Below, piece by piece: positions 44,286-53,624 of a stretch of DNA of 64,000 nucleotides. This stretch comes from Sulfitobacter sp. SK012 (GTDB lineage: Bacteria; Pseudomonadota; Alphaproteobacteria; Rhodobacterales; Rhodobacteraceae): contig NZ_CP025804.1 of assembly GCF_003352085.1 (NCBI RefSeq), positions 2,418,001 through 2,482,000 on the forward strand, written 5' to 3'. Position 1 is the first letter of the stretch. The number at the start of each line of letters is the position of its first letter. The position numbers and the translations under genes are program-made. Below the pieces are notes generated by a model. It did not search any database and was not told the origin of the DNA. It worked only from the letters and a program-made list of their open reading frames with translations.

Positions 44286-45179
44286 CTACAATTCCAGTAT
44301 ACGCTCTGGTGTGGCGCGCCCGACAATCACATCCCAGATCGCAATGCGGTTGCCCCGCGCCCTTGCGCGCCGATCGATCCAAGCCTCAGACCGCAATATC
44401 TTGGTGTGATTGGCAAGCACATTGCACATCATCAAGCGAGCCCCAAAGCGGCGTGGCAGCGAGCCTTTGCGAACCAGATAGAACACGTTCGCAATCTGAC
44501 TATAGCCCAGCATTTGACCGCTGGTTTCACGCCCAGATTTAACGCCGCAATGGACCCCAATCACAGCATCCGATGTCAGTTTTTCGCCGGGCAAGCGACT
44601 GGCAAAATCCACATCTTCTTGCCAGCCGTAAAGCGGCAGACGTTCATCAAAGCGCAGAGCACCAATTGCTTTGGTGCGGTACGCCATGTTGCATCCATAA
44701 AGACCAACTTCGTTTTTTGTCGCGGTGATCGGCTTAGGGCCGGCAGACACCCTGCCCTGTTCATCATGTTCAATCAGTGTCTCCGCCTCTTTGAAACTCA
44801 GGCCGCGGCCGTTAATTCCATCGGCCAGCAAATGCCCCGAGAGACCAGATGCATCGGGAAACGCGGCAAAGCTGCGCTCGATACCGGCAAGCGCGTCTGA
44901 AGCCGGTAGATAGTCATCATCTATGAAAAACACCGCATCGCAGTCGTCTTGGACATAATCCAAGCCGCAGTTGCGCTGTTTTGGTAGGCCTTTATCACTG
45001 AACACCACCTGTACGTCTGGGTGGTCTCGGGCCAAATTTTGCGGCAGGTCTTTGGGCCGCGTCACGACCAAAAGCACCGTGGTTGGTGCCTTTGACTGAC
45101 GTTTTATCGCGGGCAACACACGAGAGATGGCGGCAGGTCGGTCGATTGAACAAATAACAGCGGCGATGCGCATTGGCAT
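44286..45179 (-). CDS. Glycosyltransferase family 2
   Basis: A 297-residue GT-A enzyme. The nucleotide-sugar-binding start (IAAVICSIDRPAAISRVLPAI), the acidic metal-binding site FFIDDDYLP (DXD) and a GWQEDVDFASRL (ED) motif are visible. It adds a sugar to the lipid-linked repeat. It lies six bases downstream of the priming sugar transferase on the same strand, so both are co-transcribed. Confidence 0.85.
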   Translation of the reverse strand: MPMRIAAVICSIDRPAAISRVLPAIKRQSKAPTTVLLVVTRPKDLPQNLARDHPDVQVVFSDKGLPKQRNCGLDYVQDDCDAVFFIDDDYLPASDALAGIERSFAAFPDASGLSGHLLADGINGRGLSFKEAETLIEHDEQGRVSAGPKPITATKNEVGLYGCNMAYRTKAIGALRFDERLPLYGWQEDVDFASRLPGEKLTSDAVIGVHCGVKSGRETSGQMLGYSQIANVFYLVRKGSLPRRFGARLMMCNVLANHTKILRSEAWIDRRARARGNRIAIWDVIVGRATPERILEL

Positions 45180-45185
45180 GTCGGG

Positions 45186-45869
45186 TCAGCAGCCTGTTCT
45201 GTTTGTTACGGCCCCTGCCGTTTGGAACAGGATGCGGACATCTGACGTGAATGACACGTCGCGGGCATAGCGTGCGTCCATCTCCACCCGCATATCGTAG
45301 CTCACGTCATTGCGCCCCGACACTTGCCACAAACCGGTCACGCCGGGCCGCAAAGACAGATATGCACGTTGGTGAGTTCCGTAGCGTTCGAGCTCAGGTG
45401 CGGTAACGGGTCGTGGCCCAATCAAGCTCATTTCTCCGCGAAGGACGTTCCAAATCTGTGGCAATTCGTCCAAGGACGTTTCGCGCAAAAATACGCCGAG
45501 CTTTGTGACGCGCGGATCATTCTGGAGCTTGCTGTCTTTATCCCACGCGCGCCGCGCGGCGGGGCTCTGGCGTAGAAGATCTGTCAACTTCTTGTCGGCA
45601 TCAGGAACCATCGTGCGGATTTTCCAACAAGTGAACACCTGCCCTTTGCGGCCAATCCGGCGGTGCCCAAAGAAACCAGAGCCACCTTCAAGCCGCACTG
45701 CCACGTAAAAAATCAAGATGACCGGCAGAATGATTGGCAAAAGGACGATCGACAGCACCACATCCAAGACCCGTTTGGGCGCACCACGATAGCTCTGTGC
45801 GATGCGAGCAGCGCGCGGCACCAAAAACAACGCATCTGCCTTGGGGGTGGTACTCGATTGATCTGTCAT
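45186..45869 (-). CDS. Undecaprenyl-phosphate sugar phosphotransferase (priming, WcaJ/ExoY-like)
   Basis: A 227-residue monotopic enzyme with one hydrophobic segment (VLDVVLSIVLLPIILPVILIFYV) and the bacterial sugar transferase core: FFGHRRIGRKGQVFTCWKIRTMV, LRETSLDELPQIWNVLRGEMSLIGPRP, and GVTGLWQVSGR. It starts repeat-unit synthesis by transferring a hexose-1-phosphate to undecaprenyl phosphate. The short length fits the ExoY type that lacks the N-terminal multi-helix region. Confidence 0.92.
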   Translation of the reverse strand: MTDQSSTTPKADALFLVPRAARIAQSYRGAPKRVLDVVLSIVLLPIILPVILIFYVAVRLEGGSGFFGHRRIGRKGQVFTCWKIRTMVPDADKKLTDLLRQSPAARRAWDKDSKLQNDPRVTKLGVFLRETSLDELPQIWNVLRGEMSLIGPRPVTAPELERYGTHQRAYLSLRPGVTGLWQVSGRNDVSYDMRVEMDARYARDVSFTSDVRILFQTAGAVTNRTGC

Positions 45870-45966
45870 CCCGGCGTCCTATCAAGAATTTTAAACAAGT
45901 ATTTTGCTTAAACTCTTAAAATTCTTTTAATCTGGACCGCTTAAACTGACCTCAACCGAAAGTTGT

Positions 45967-48210
45967 TCAATAATAGCTGTAATCTTGGGCATATCCACCA
46001 GGTTCAGCGGTCATATCGGCCATGCTCAGGACCAGGCCTTTGGGGGCAACTCGCACATTCGCGAGTGCGGACAACCCATCAAGGACCGCTTTGCGCGGTG
46101 TGCTGCGCCAGCGCACGAGGTAAAGCACCGCATCCGCGAGAGGCGCGATCAGCAGGCCATCTGACACCGACAAGACGGGCGGGGCGTCAATAATCACAAC
46201 ATCATATTCCAACTTGAGGTTGCCTATCATGCCCTTGATCCGGCCGCTTGAGATTTCATCGATGGGAAACGTCGCCTCTTTGCCGGCACTGATGAAATGA
46301 AATCCCTCGCCCTCAGGGCGCGATATCACGCAGCTGAGTTCAACATCGCCGTTAAGGTGATCAAACAACTCGTACGGAGCGTCGGCGTTCAGCGCATGAC
46401 GCAAGCTTGAGCGCCGCGTATCAAGATCAAGCAACACCGTGCGCGCGCCACTTTTTGCATAGAAATGAGCAAGGGCCAGCGCCGTCGTGGTCTTCCCTTC
46501 ATCAGGCACCGAGGACAGCAACAGGATACTGCGGCTTCGGGCAGGCAAGCTCGACATCAGAACGCCGCGCAATTGTCGGATCCGTTCTGCCAATAGCGAA
46601 TAGGCCGGGTTGCCAATAAGATCGAGAACTTGGCGTGGTTTGGCCAGTTTATCGCGTGGCAAGGTGGCATAGACCCGTAATCCCGTCACTTGCTCCAGTT
46701 GCGCGGTTTGTAAAAAACCTGCCCCCAGCATCTGAAACATGAGCCCGACGATGAGGCTGCCGGTCAGGCCCAGTGTCGCGCCGAACGCGCCCATCAGCAT
46801 TGGGCGCGGCGCCGACGGACCCGTTGGGATTTGAGCTGGGTTCACGATCTTGGCTTCGGCTCGCTGCAGCTCAACTTGCGCGCGCGTTTCGCCCAATCGC
46901 GTCAGTAGGTCTTGATAACTCTGTCGGGCCACATCCGCCTCACCCTCAAGCTGGCGTAATTGGCGCGAGGATGCTGAAATCTCGGTGGTTTGTTCTTCTA
47001 AGGCTGCGACGCTGCGGCCAAGCGAGGCCACACGCACATTCAGGACATCAATTTCATTTCGGTGCGCCTGAACGACATTGCTGACTTCTTGGGTGATGAC
47101 CTTGTCATAACGCGCAAGCTCGGATGCGATATTGCGCCGATCAGGATGTCCCGTTTGCAAAGACGACGCCAGACCGGCATCGCGCTGTGCAAGCTTGTCG
47201 CGCTCTTCGCGCAAGGTGGTCAGGTAGCCTGTGCTTTCTGCTTCTGCCACCGCCAGCGGGCCGCGTTCAGCGATCTGCGCAACAATCTGACTTAGCCGAG
47301 CCTCTTGGGTCGCACGGTCAGATTGCGCCAGCGCAAGGGCCTTGTTCAGCTCCAATAATTGCTGCTGGACCGCCTCTATGGAGGTGCCTGTTTGCCCAAG
47401 CTGAAGACGTTCATACCCCTCAACTGCATGCTCCGCAGATTGCAACGCATCGCGGCGCTCGGACACTTGTGCAGCCAACCACGCCGTTGCCGCTTCAGCA
47501 GTCTGTTCGCGGTCTTTCAACTGTCCCTTAATATAAACGGCGGCCAGCGCGTTGGCGACCTCAGCTGAAAGCGCCTGATCTGTTGACTGCACGCTGATCT
47601 GGATGACGTAGGAATCCCCCAGTCGGTTGATCGACACCCCTTGTCGCAACACACTCACAATTCGGTTTTTTTGCCGCATTTCTGGAGACAGTAACCCCAT
47701 TTCTGGTGCGGCATCTTGCCCGAGAATAAATTTGATGGCCCCTTTGACACGCTCAAGAGCGCCCGGTTGTTGCGTGGCAGGATCAATCGTTGCAAAGCGC
47801 GCGATGCCGATCTGATCCACAACCAATCCCATCATCGTGGAGGACCGCAGAACCGCGACTTCGCTTTCCAGGATGGAATTGTTGAGCTTTAGATCAGACA
47901 CAACTTCGTCCTGCGCGGCGATCACCTGTTGTTCACGCGGATCGAGCATGATCGTTGAGACGGCCGTGTAGCGCGTCGGCTGCATCGACGTGAGAACAAA
48001 GAACACAACCGCCGTGGCGACAGTGCAGGCCAGCACAAACCATTTGTGTCGCCACGCAGCCCGCATGATCCGCCCCAAGTCCGCGCGGTCCGCATCTTGG
48101 GATGCATGCACTGTTGAGGGACGGCTCGCCTTAAGGCCAGCCCCTGCCGGTGCCTCAATTTTCCTGCGGCTTATGAACTCGTTCACGGGGTCGTTTTCTC
48201 CTGAATTCAT
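45967..48210 (-). CDS. Wzc-type chain-length regulator with tyrosine kinase domain
   Basis: A 747-residue fused PCP-2a/BY-kinase. Two membrane helices bracket a periplasmic coiled-coil domain (first helix WFVLACTVATAVVFFVL, second in PMLMGAFGATLGLTGSLIVGLMF). The cytosolic C-terminal kinase has Walker A VPDEGKTTTALALAHF, Walker A' LLDLDTRRSSL, Walker B VVIIDAPPVLS and a Tyr-rich tail (GGYAQDYSYY). It controls polymer length and export with the OPX protein. The start ATG 48210 lacks a strong ribosome site; a GTG at VNEFISRRK with AGGAG upstream is an alternative. Confidence 0.9.
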   Translation of the reverse strand: MNSGENDPVNEFISRRKIEAPAGAGLKASRPSTVHASQDADRADLGRIMRAAWRHKWFVLACTVATAVVFFVLTSMQPTRYTAVSTIMLDPREQQVIAAQDEVVSDLKLNNSILESEVAVLRSSTMMGLVVDQIGIARFATIDPATQQPGALERVKGAIKFILGQDAAPEMGLLSPEMRQKNRIVSVLRQGVSINRLGDSYVIQISVQSTDQALSAEVANALAAVYIKGQLKDREQTAEAATAWLAAQVSERRDALQSAEHAVEGYERLQLGQTGTSIEAVQQQLLELNKALALAQSDRATQEARLSQIVAQIAERGPLAVAEAESTGYLTTLREERDKLAQRDAGLASSLQTGHPDRRNIASELARYDKVITQEVSNVVQAHRNEIDVLNVRVASLGRSVAALEEQTTEISASSRQLRQLEGEADVARQSYQDLLTRLGETRAQVELQRAEAKIVNPAQIPTGPSAPRPMLMGAFGATLGLTGSLIVGLMFQMLGAGFLQTAQLEQVTGLRVYATLPRDKLAKPRQVLDLIGNPAYSLLAERIRQLRGVLMSSLPARSRSILLLSSVPDEGKTTTALALAHFYAKSGARTVLLDLDTRRSSLRHALNADAPYELFDHLNGDVELSCVISRPEGEGFHFISAGKEATFPIDEISSGRIKGMIGNLKLEYDVVIIDAPPVLSVSDGLLIAPLADAVLYLVRWRSTPRKAVLDGLSALANVRVAPKGLVLSMADMTAEPGGYAQDYSYY

Positions 48211-48378
48211 CACATATCGGCAGGGTTTGGGCCGTGGGCTGGCCTTGTTCTTGGAAACAAAGGAACAATGTTGCTCTACGAATAACAAGCTAAAGTTGTA
48301 TTTTGATATAAAATACAGCTATTAATTTAGTAGACCTATGTTGATCCAACAAAAATATCACCGGTTTTCTGGCCGAAA

Positions 48379-49839
48379 GTGCGTCTTTTGAAGGCGCCAC
48401 ACGTTGAAGGCTCGCCGGCCAGCGGCGGCATCGATGCTGCGATTTCAGTGCCGGGGCTCACCTCGCAACAGATTGCATCCTTTGTCATCACGCTCCTTGC
48501 TGCGGGCTTTCTGAGCGCTTCAGATTACGGGATCTACACCCTGGCGATCGTTTTTGTCGAAGGCGTGGTGATGCTGAGCTACACCGGATTTTTCCATTTT
48601 ATTGTGAACTCCAAGGAGGACGAAACCGCGGTTCTGTCGACAATGTTCTGGATCATGTTAGGGATCGGGACGTTCGGCGGCGCGACTTTGATTGTTGCGT
48701 CAGGGCCACTTGCACGTGTGTTTAATGCCCCAGAGCTTGAGCTGGTGTTGCGGCTTTTGGGTCTTATGCAACCATTTGCTTCCGCGATTGGCTGGGCCTC
48801 GGCGGTGTTGACGCGTACCGGGCAGATGCGGCGTTATTTTTCCATTCTGATCGTCTCAAATCTGGGCGGGATGATCGCCGGCGCGATCATTCTGATCTGG
48901 TGGCAGTCGCTGTTTGCGCTGGTAGCGTACCGCGCCATTCGGATCGTGCTGGGGTTGGTGCTTTTTGGTTGGGGCGTGCCGTTTTGGCCCCGTGCAACCT
49001 TTGATCCATCTATGGCGCGCCGGGCGGCGTCTTATGCCAGCGGGCTTTATGGATCGCGATTTCTCAGCTTCTTTTCAAACTTTGGTACTGATCTGGTGTT
49101 GGCTTTTCTATTTTCCACAGCTGAATCCGGTCTTTACCGGTTTGCAAACCGCATCGCGATGGCGAGCGTTGATATCATCGGTCAGCCATTGCGAACCTAT
49201 GCGCTGAAGTCCTTTGGCGAAGCTGCGCGCAATGATGCGCCACTTGCACCTATATTTGCTCGGTTCCTTGGGGCGATGGTGTTCTTGATGGGAGGATTTG
49301 CCATTGTGGTTGTCGTTCTGGGTGGCAGCGCGATCGACGCTCTGTTCAAGCCTGAATATCTCATGGCGCTTGGCGCGGTTTATGCATTGGCATTTCGGGC
49401 TGCGGCCCTTGCGGGTACCAATTTGATCGACCCGGTTTTTGCCGCGCGAGGCACTACAAAGGTCGCGCTGTATCACAACCTATTTTGGACCTTGGTGATG
49501 GTTGGCGTCATCTTGTTGGTTTCCCCCTATGGATTTGAAGCGCTGGCTGGTGCGCAGGCCGCCGTGTCACTGGCGATGTCATTGGCGGCGATCTGGGTCA
49601 TCGGACGTTGGGGGCATGTGAACGTGGCTTTTGCCTTACAGCGCGCATGCATCGCGCTGATCCTGCTGTGTTTTTACGCCGGGGCTTTGGTTTTTGGCTG
49701 GTCATTGCTGCCAGCGCATATGCCCTCTGGAGCTTGGCAATTGGCTGCCGGATTTCTATTGGCCGCGGCGCTTGCGGTTCCTGCCCTATTTGCGGCCATG
49801 CGGACCAAGGTATTCAGCTTGCAGGTGTTTTCAGGCTAA
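48379..49839 (+). CDS. Wzx-type lipid-linked oligosaccharide flippase
   Basis: A 486-residue membrane protein with about 12 to 14 helices. The GLTSQQIASFVITLLAAGFLSASDYGIYTLAIVFV and FSNFGTDLVLAFLFSTAESGLYRFANRIA segments are typical of the polysaccharide biosynthesis (MATE-like) flippases. It starts at GTG 48379 and there is no clear ribosome site, so a nearby alternative start is possible. It would move the lipid-linked repeat to the outer leaflet. Its stop overlaps a convergent glycosyltransferase gene by four bases. Confidence 0.85.
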   Translation: MRLLKAPHVEGSPASGGIDAAISVPGLTSQQIASFVITLLAAGFLSASDYGIYTLAIVFVEGVVMLSYTGFFHFIVNSKEDETAVLSTMFWIMLGIGTFGGATLIVASGPLARVFNAPELELVLRLLGLMQPFASAIGWASAVLTRTGQMRRYFSILIVSNLGGMIAGAIILIWWQSLFALVAYRAIRIVLGLVLFGWGVPFWPRATFDPSMARRAASYASGLYGSRFLSFFSNFGTDLVLAFLFSTAESGLYRFANRIAMASVDIIGQPLRTYALKSFGEAARNDAPLAPIFARFLGAMVFLMGGFAIVVVVLGGSAIDALFKPEYLMALGAVYALAFRAAALAGTNLIDPVFAARGTTKVALYHNLFWTLVMVGVILLVSPYGFEALAGAQAAVSLAMSLAAIWVIGRWGHVNVAFALQRACIALILLCFYAGALVFGWSLLPAHMPSGAWQLAAGFLLAAALAVPALFAAMRTKVFSLQVFSG

Positions 49840-50930
49840 GCCTCCGCCCCAGGGAACCACCGGTCCAGATGCTCCAGGGTGCGTGCGGCGGCGGCACCCC
49901 ATGTAAATTGGGCCGCTCTAGCACGTCCGGCTGCAGAAAGGGCCGCGCGTCGACCGGGATCCGTGCTCAAGACACCCAACGCTTGCACCCATGCGGTACT
50001 TTGATCATGGGGCAATATCCAACCTGCACCCCCCAGGACTTCAGGCAACGCCGCACAATCTGCCGCAAGGACTGGAGCGCCTTGCGCCATTCCCTCCAGC
50101 GCAGGCAGGCCAAAGCCCTCTTGGGTAGAGGGTACACATACCGATGACGCACCGCGGTAAAGCGCTGCGAGCTCTGCGTCCGAAACAAACCCCGCGAAGA
50201 TGACATTGGGGCTTACAGACATGCCTGCAGCAGCAAAGTCTTGGGCATCTGAACGGCCCACAAGGATCAGCTTGTGATCCTGTAGCGCTGGATCGGCAAA
50301 GGCCTGGAGGAGCAGTCGAATGTTTTTGTGCGGCAAGACCGTTGCCAAAGCCACAGACCACCGCGCGCCCTTGGTCAGGCTCAGGCGTTTGAGGATTGCC
50401 GCATCCGGGATCGTGTGACCCACCTGCCCCAGCCCGTTGGGCACTACGCCAATCTGGTCGGCTGCCCCAAGCCCGACGCCTAGCAGCGCCTGTTTTGAAT
50501 GCTCTGATACGGTCAGCACATAATTCCCTGAGGCCGCAGCCCGACGCGCAAGTGTTTGGCGCCACATCCGCGTCGCCGCCTTGTACGAACCCGGGGTCGT
50601 AAAAACTTGAGCATCATGCAGCATCGTTACATGGCCTTTGCCCCTCATGGGCACCGTGTTGAAAAATCCCGCGATCACGCCCTGACGTGCCAGATGCAGC
50701 AGTTCTGTTTGTTCCCAAAGGATGCCGTTGCGCCTGCCGACGACCTTGACAGCAAGGCCGGTGGCACAGGCCTGTTCCTGCAGATCAGGTGGGACCGCCA
50801 GCGTTACATTCCAACCCGCTGTACCATTTTGGGTCGCCTTTGCGAGCGCACAACTCAAATCAAGCGCGACGGTATTGACTGCTGTTACTGCGCCGGCCAG
50901 AAACCGTCCGTTGATAAAAAGCTGCCGCAT
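49836..50930 (-). CDS. Glycosyltransferase family 1 (GT4-type)
   Basis: A 364-residue GT-B enzyme. The start ATG 50930 (MRQLFINGRFL) overlaps the previous stop (TGATG); a more upstream TTG is not needed. GT-B features: NGLGQVGHT-type nucleotide region after VVPNG, the C-terminal EX7E-like segment STQEGFGLPALEGMAQGAPVLA. It is a paralogue of the product of 53625-54791 (same NGRFL start, MLHDAQVF and EGFGLP blocks). Confidence 0.87.
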   Translation of the reverse strand: MRQLFINGRFLAGAVTAVNTVALDLSCALAKATQNGTAGWNVTLAVPPDLQEQACATGLAVKVVGRRNGILWEQTELLHLARQGVIAGFFNTVPMRGKGHVTMLHDAQVFTTPGSYKAATRMWRQTLARRAAASGNYVLTVSEHSKQALLGVGLGAADQIGVVPNGLGQVGHTIPDAAILKRLSLTKGARWSVALATVLPHKNIRLLLQAFADPALQDHKLILVGRSDAQDFAAAGMSVSPNVIFAGFVSDAELAALYRGASSVCVPSTQEGFGLPALEGMAQGAPVLAADCAALPEVLGGAGWILPHDQSTAWVQALGVLSTDPGRRAALSAAGRARAAQFTWGAAAARTLEHLDRWFPGAEA

Positions 50931-51913
50931 CACCGCCAACCCAAGATAACCGATACGCGCGTCCGCCGCGCTATTTCTGAGGCCGCAAGCGGGATGCCAA
51001 CGCCCGCAGTAACGCCTAACAGGATGACTAAACTGATGCTTTCAATGCCCAGTGCGGTCAGTGTAATCCGTGCACCTGCTGTAAACAGGATGTGGGTCAG
51101 GAAAATCGGCATGCTCCGGCGCCCGAGCAAAGCGAGTATCGCGCAAATCTTGCGGCTTACCTGACGCCTTTCCATCCAATCGCATAGGCCAAGAAGCAAC
51201 AAGGGACCCGCAAATAGCGCAGGCAGAAACACGAATTTCAACCCGGGAAAGCCGGTGGTCGACATTGCTGCATTCTGCCATGCAAAGGCGGCTGTTCCGA
51301 GCATCGTGATCCCGCAAATGCGCAGCATGTTGCGCGTCAAGAGCCGGTCGAGCAGCGTTTGATCAAGCTGGCTGGCCAATACGAACACACCGATAAAGCG
51401 CAGATACAGTGGGCTAGGAATGGTGTAACTCGCAACGACCAGTCCAACACCAGTCGCAAGAATGATCCAAACAGGTCGTCCGGTTAGCGCCTTCAGCAAG
51501 ATCATCGCCAGAAACAAGGCATATAGAAACCACGTGACAGACGCGGGCTTCCACAACAGGGTCCATGGTGCAAAGCTTAGGAGTTTGGTGTTGGTATATT
51601 GCGAGAGGCCAAAATGAATGCCCATCAATATTGTGCCCCACAGGGCATAGGGCCACACGATCCGCACCCCAAGAATGCGCATGAATTCAGGCCAGCTTCT
51701 TTCCATCAAGCTGCGCGACAAAAAGCCTGAAACGGCAAAGAATGACGCGACATGAAACGTGTAAATGAAGACCAATAGCGCCGTCATCGGTCGGTTCCAA
51801 CCTGCAAGATTTTGCGCACCATCCATCGCGTGGCCCACCACGACCAACAAAATCGCAATGCCGCGCGCGATGTCCAGCCGGGCATCACGACCCGTGCTAT
51901 CAATGGGGTACAT
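50930..51913 (-). CDS. Acyltransferase family 3 (O-acetyltransferase-like)
   Basis: A 327-residue integral membrane protein with about ten helices. RDARLDIARGIAILLVVVGHAMDG is the hallmark start of OafA-type O-acyltransferases (with the conserved Arg and His); HVASFFAVSGFL and WYLYALFL-like segments follow. It likely acetylates or otherwise acylates the polymer in the membrane. Start ATG 51913. It lies between manC (17 bases) and a glycosyltransferase in one operon. Confidence 0.88.
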   Translation of the reverse strand: MYPIDSTGRDARLDIARGIAILLVVVGHAMDGAQNLAGWNRPMTALLVFIYTFHVASFFAVSGFLSRSLMERSWPEFMRILGVRIVWPYALWGTILMGIHFGLSQYTNTKLLSFAPWTLLWKPASVTWFLYALFLAMILLKALTGRPVWIILATGVGLVVASYTIPSPLYLRFIGVFVLASQLDQTLLDRLLTRNMLRICGITMLGTAAFAWQNAAMSTTGFPGLKFVFLPALFAGPLLLLGLCDWMERRQVSRKICAILALLGRRSMPIFLTHILFTAGARITLTALGIESISLVILLGVTAGVGIPLAASEIARRTRVSVILGWR

Positions 51914-51929
51914 TGCGGGTTTCAGCCCT

Positions 51930-53384
51930 TCACCCCTTGGCACCCTGTCCACGTGCGTAAACGTCCTCGTAGCGCACAATGTCGTCTTCACCGACATAAG
52001 AACCTGTTTGAACTTCGATTAAAACCATAGGAACTTTGCCGGGGTTCACCATGCGGTGGACCGACCCAAGTGGGACATAAATAGACTCGTTTTCGGTCAC
52101 CAACCGCACGGTATCATCGACAGTAACTTCGGCCGTGCCCTCAACCACAATCCAATGCTCTGAGCGGTGAAAATGCGATTGCAACGACAGTGACGCGCCG
52201 GGATGCACAACGATACGTTTTACCTGGAACCGTGGGCCCACAACCAGACTTTCGAACCAACCCCATGGCCGGTGATCTTTGGGAAAGGTTTCGGCCTGCG
52301 TGACGGCTTTCGCTTTGAGCGCCTCAACGGCCAGTTTGACGTCTTGCGCACGGTCCTTGGTTGCAACCAAGACCGCGTCATTCATCGCAACAGCAATAAT
52401 GTCCGTTAACCCAATGCCAACCAATTCAACTGATTGAGACTCGGAGCGTAATAGGCTGTTTTGACAATCAATTGCTGTTGCTCCGACACTGACTGCATTC
52501 CCATCAGTGTCTTGGTTCGACACCCGCCAGATCGCGTCCCAGCCCCCAAGATCGGACCAATCCGCACCATAACAAACCACTGCAAGATCGCTGGCCTTTT
52601 CCATGACCGCGTAATCGAGCGAAATGTCCGGTGCGAGATCCCAAGCGGCTGGATCCAACCGCAAAAACCCAAGATCGTTTTGGGCACCTGCAAGGGCATC
52701 TGTGACCGGAGCCATAAGGGTGGGCGCGTGTTTTTGAAAAGCGGCGATGATGTCCTTCGCGCGAAACAGAAAAATGCCGGCGTTCCAAAGAAACGCACCA
52801 CTGGCCAACATCTGCTCGGCCCGTTTTTTATCGGGTTTTTCCACAAAGCTCCGCAAAGTCACCGCTGGCGCATCCGGACCCGCTGGGTTTTCTAACTCAA
52901 GATATCCATAGCCGGTTTCTGCCCGATCAGGCTGAATGCCAAACAAAACCAACTTGCCCGCAGCGACCGCTTCAATTCCGCGTCCAAGGGCCGCGTGAAA
53001 CGCTTCGGTATCGGGGATGAGATGATCTGAGGGTACCACAAGCATGATTGCATCGGGGTCCTGTGCCCACAGGAACTGCGCTGCGACTAAAACTGCGGGG
53101 CCCGTGTTGCGGGCCGCGGGTTCGATCATAATTGGGCCCGGCTCGACACCCACTGATTGCATCTGTTCGGTCACGATAAACCGAAAATCCGCATTGGTGA
53201 CTACGACGGGTGGTTCAAAGTTGATCGCGCTGTCTCCACCCTGCACACGTCGCACGGTGGCTTGAAAAAGGCTCTCTTCTTCAGTGAGTTTTGCGAACTG
53301 TTTTGGGTAGCTCCTGCGCGACAACGGCCAGAGCCGCGTCCCGGATCCGCCACATAAAACGATGGGTGTGATTTTAGCGTTCAT
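51930..53384 (-). CDS. manC: Mannose-1-phosphate guanylyltransferase / mannose-6-phosphate isomerase
   Basis: A 484-residue bifunctional enzyme making GDP-mannose. The N-terminal nucleotidyltransferase has VLCGGSGTRLWPLSRRSYPKQF and FVEKP with the catalytic segment. The C-terminal cupin-type isomerase shows RPWGWFESLV, ILHPGASLSLQSHFHRSEHW and SVHRMVNPG metal-binding motifs. Start ATG 53384 is chosen over TTG. It is the first gene of the minus-strand run manC/acyltransferase/glycosyltransferase and indicates that the polymer contains mannose, fucose or a related sugar. Confidence 0.95.
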   Translation of the reverse strand: MNAKITPIVLCGGSGTRLWPLSRRSYPKQFAKLTEEESLFQATVRRVQGGDSAINFEPPVVVTNADFRFIVTEQMQSVGVEPGPIMIEPAARNTGPAVLVAAQFLWAQDPDAIMLVVPSDHLIPDTEAFHAALGRGIEAVAAGKLVLFGIQPDRAETGYGYLELENPAGPDAPAVTLRSFVEKPDKKRAEQMLASGAFLWNAGIFLFRAKDIIAAFQKHAPTLMAPVTDALAGAQNDLGFLRLDPAAWDLAPDISLDYAVMEKASDLAVVCYGADWSDLGGWDAIWRVSNQDTDGNAVSVGATAIDCQNSLLRSESQSVELVGIGLTDIIAVAMNDAVLVATKDRAQDVKLAVEALKAKAVTQAETFPKDHRPWGWFESLVVGPRFQVKRIVVHPGASLSLQSHFHRSEHWIVVEGTAEVTVDDTVRLVTENESIYVPLGSVHRMVNPGKVPMVLIEVQTGSYVGEDDIVRYEDVYARGQGAKG

Positions 53385-53499
53385 CAAGACCTGCGTCCTG
53401 ACGCAGCCTCAATGACTGGCAAGTACATCGCGCAACCGGCTGGCGACATGTATAAAAATAGATTTCGCGCATTGAATGGGTCAACCTTCTGACATGTTT

Positions 53500-53519
53500 C
53501 AAATCTCAAATTAGATTTG
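53500..53519. promoter_or_regulatory. Inverted repeat in the manC/glycosyltransferase divergent promoter
   Basis: CAAATCT, CAAATT and AGATTTG form a perfect seven-base inverted repeat with a six-base centre, in the 240-base divergent gap. It is a candidate operator or promoter hairpin. Confidence 0.45.
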
Positions 53520-53624
53520 CTTCCAAAACGTTAATATTTTGTAAGCAATTTTCGAGGTATCCAGAAACAACGGCAGAAACCGCGGCTCACCAAAGGGTGC
53601 CGCGCCAAGTTTGCCTAAATTCAA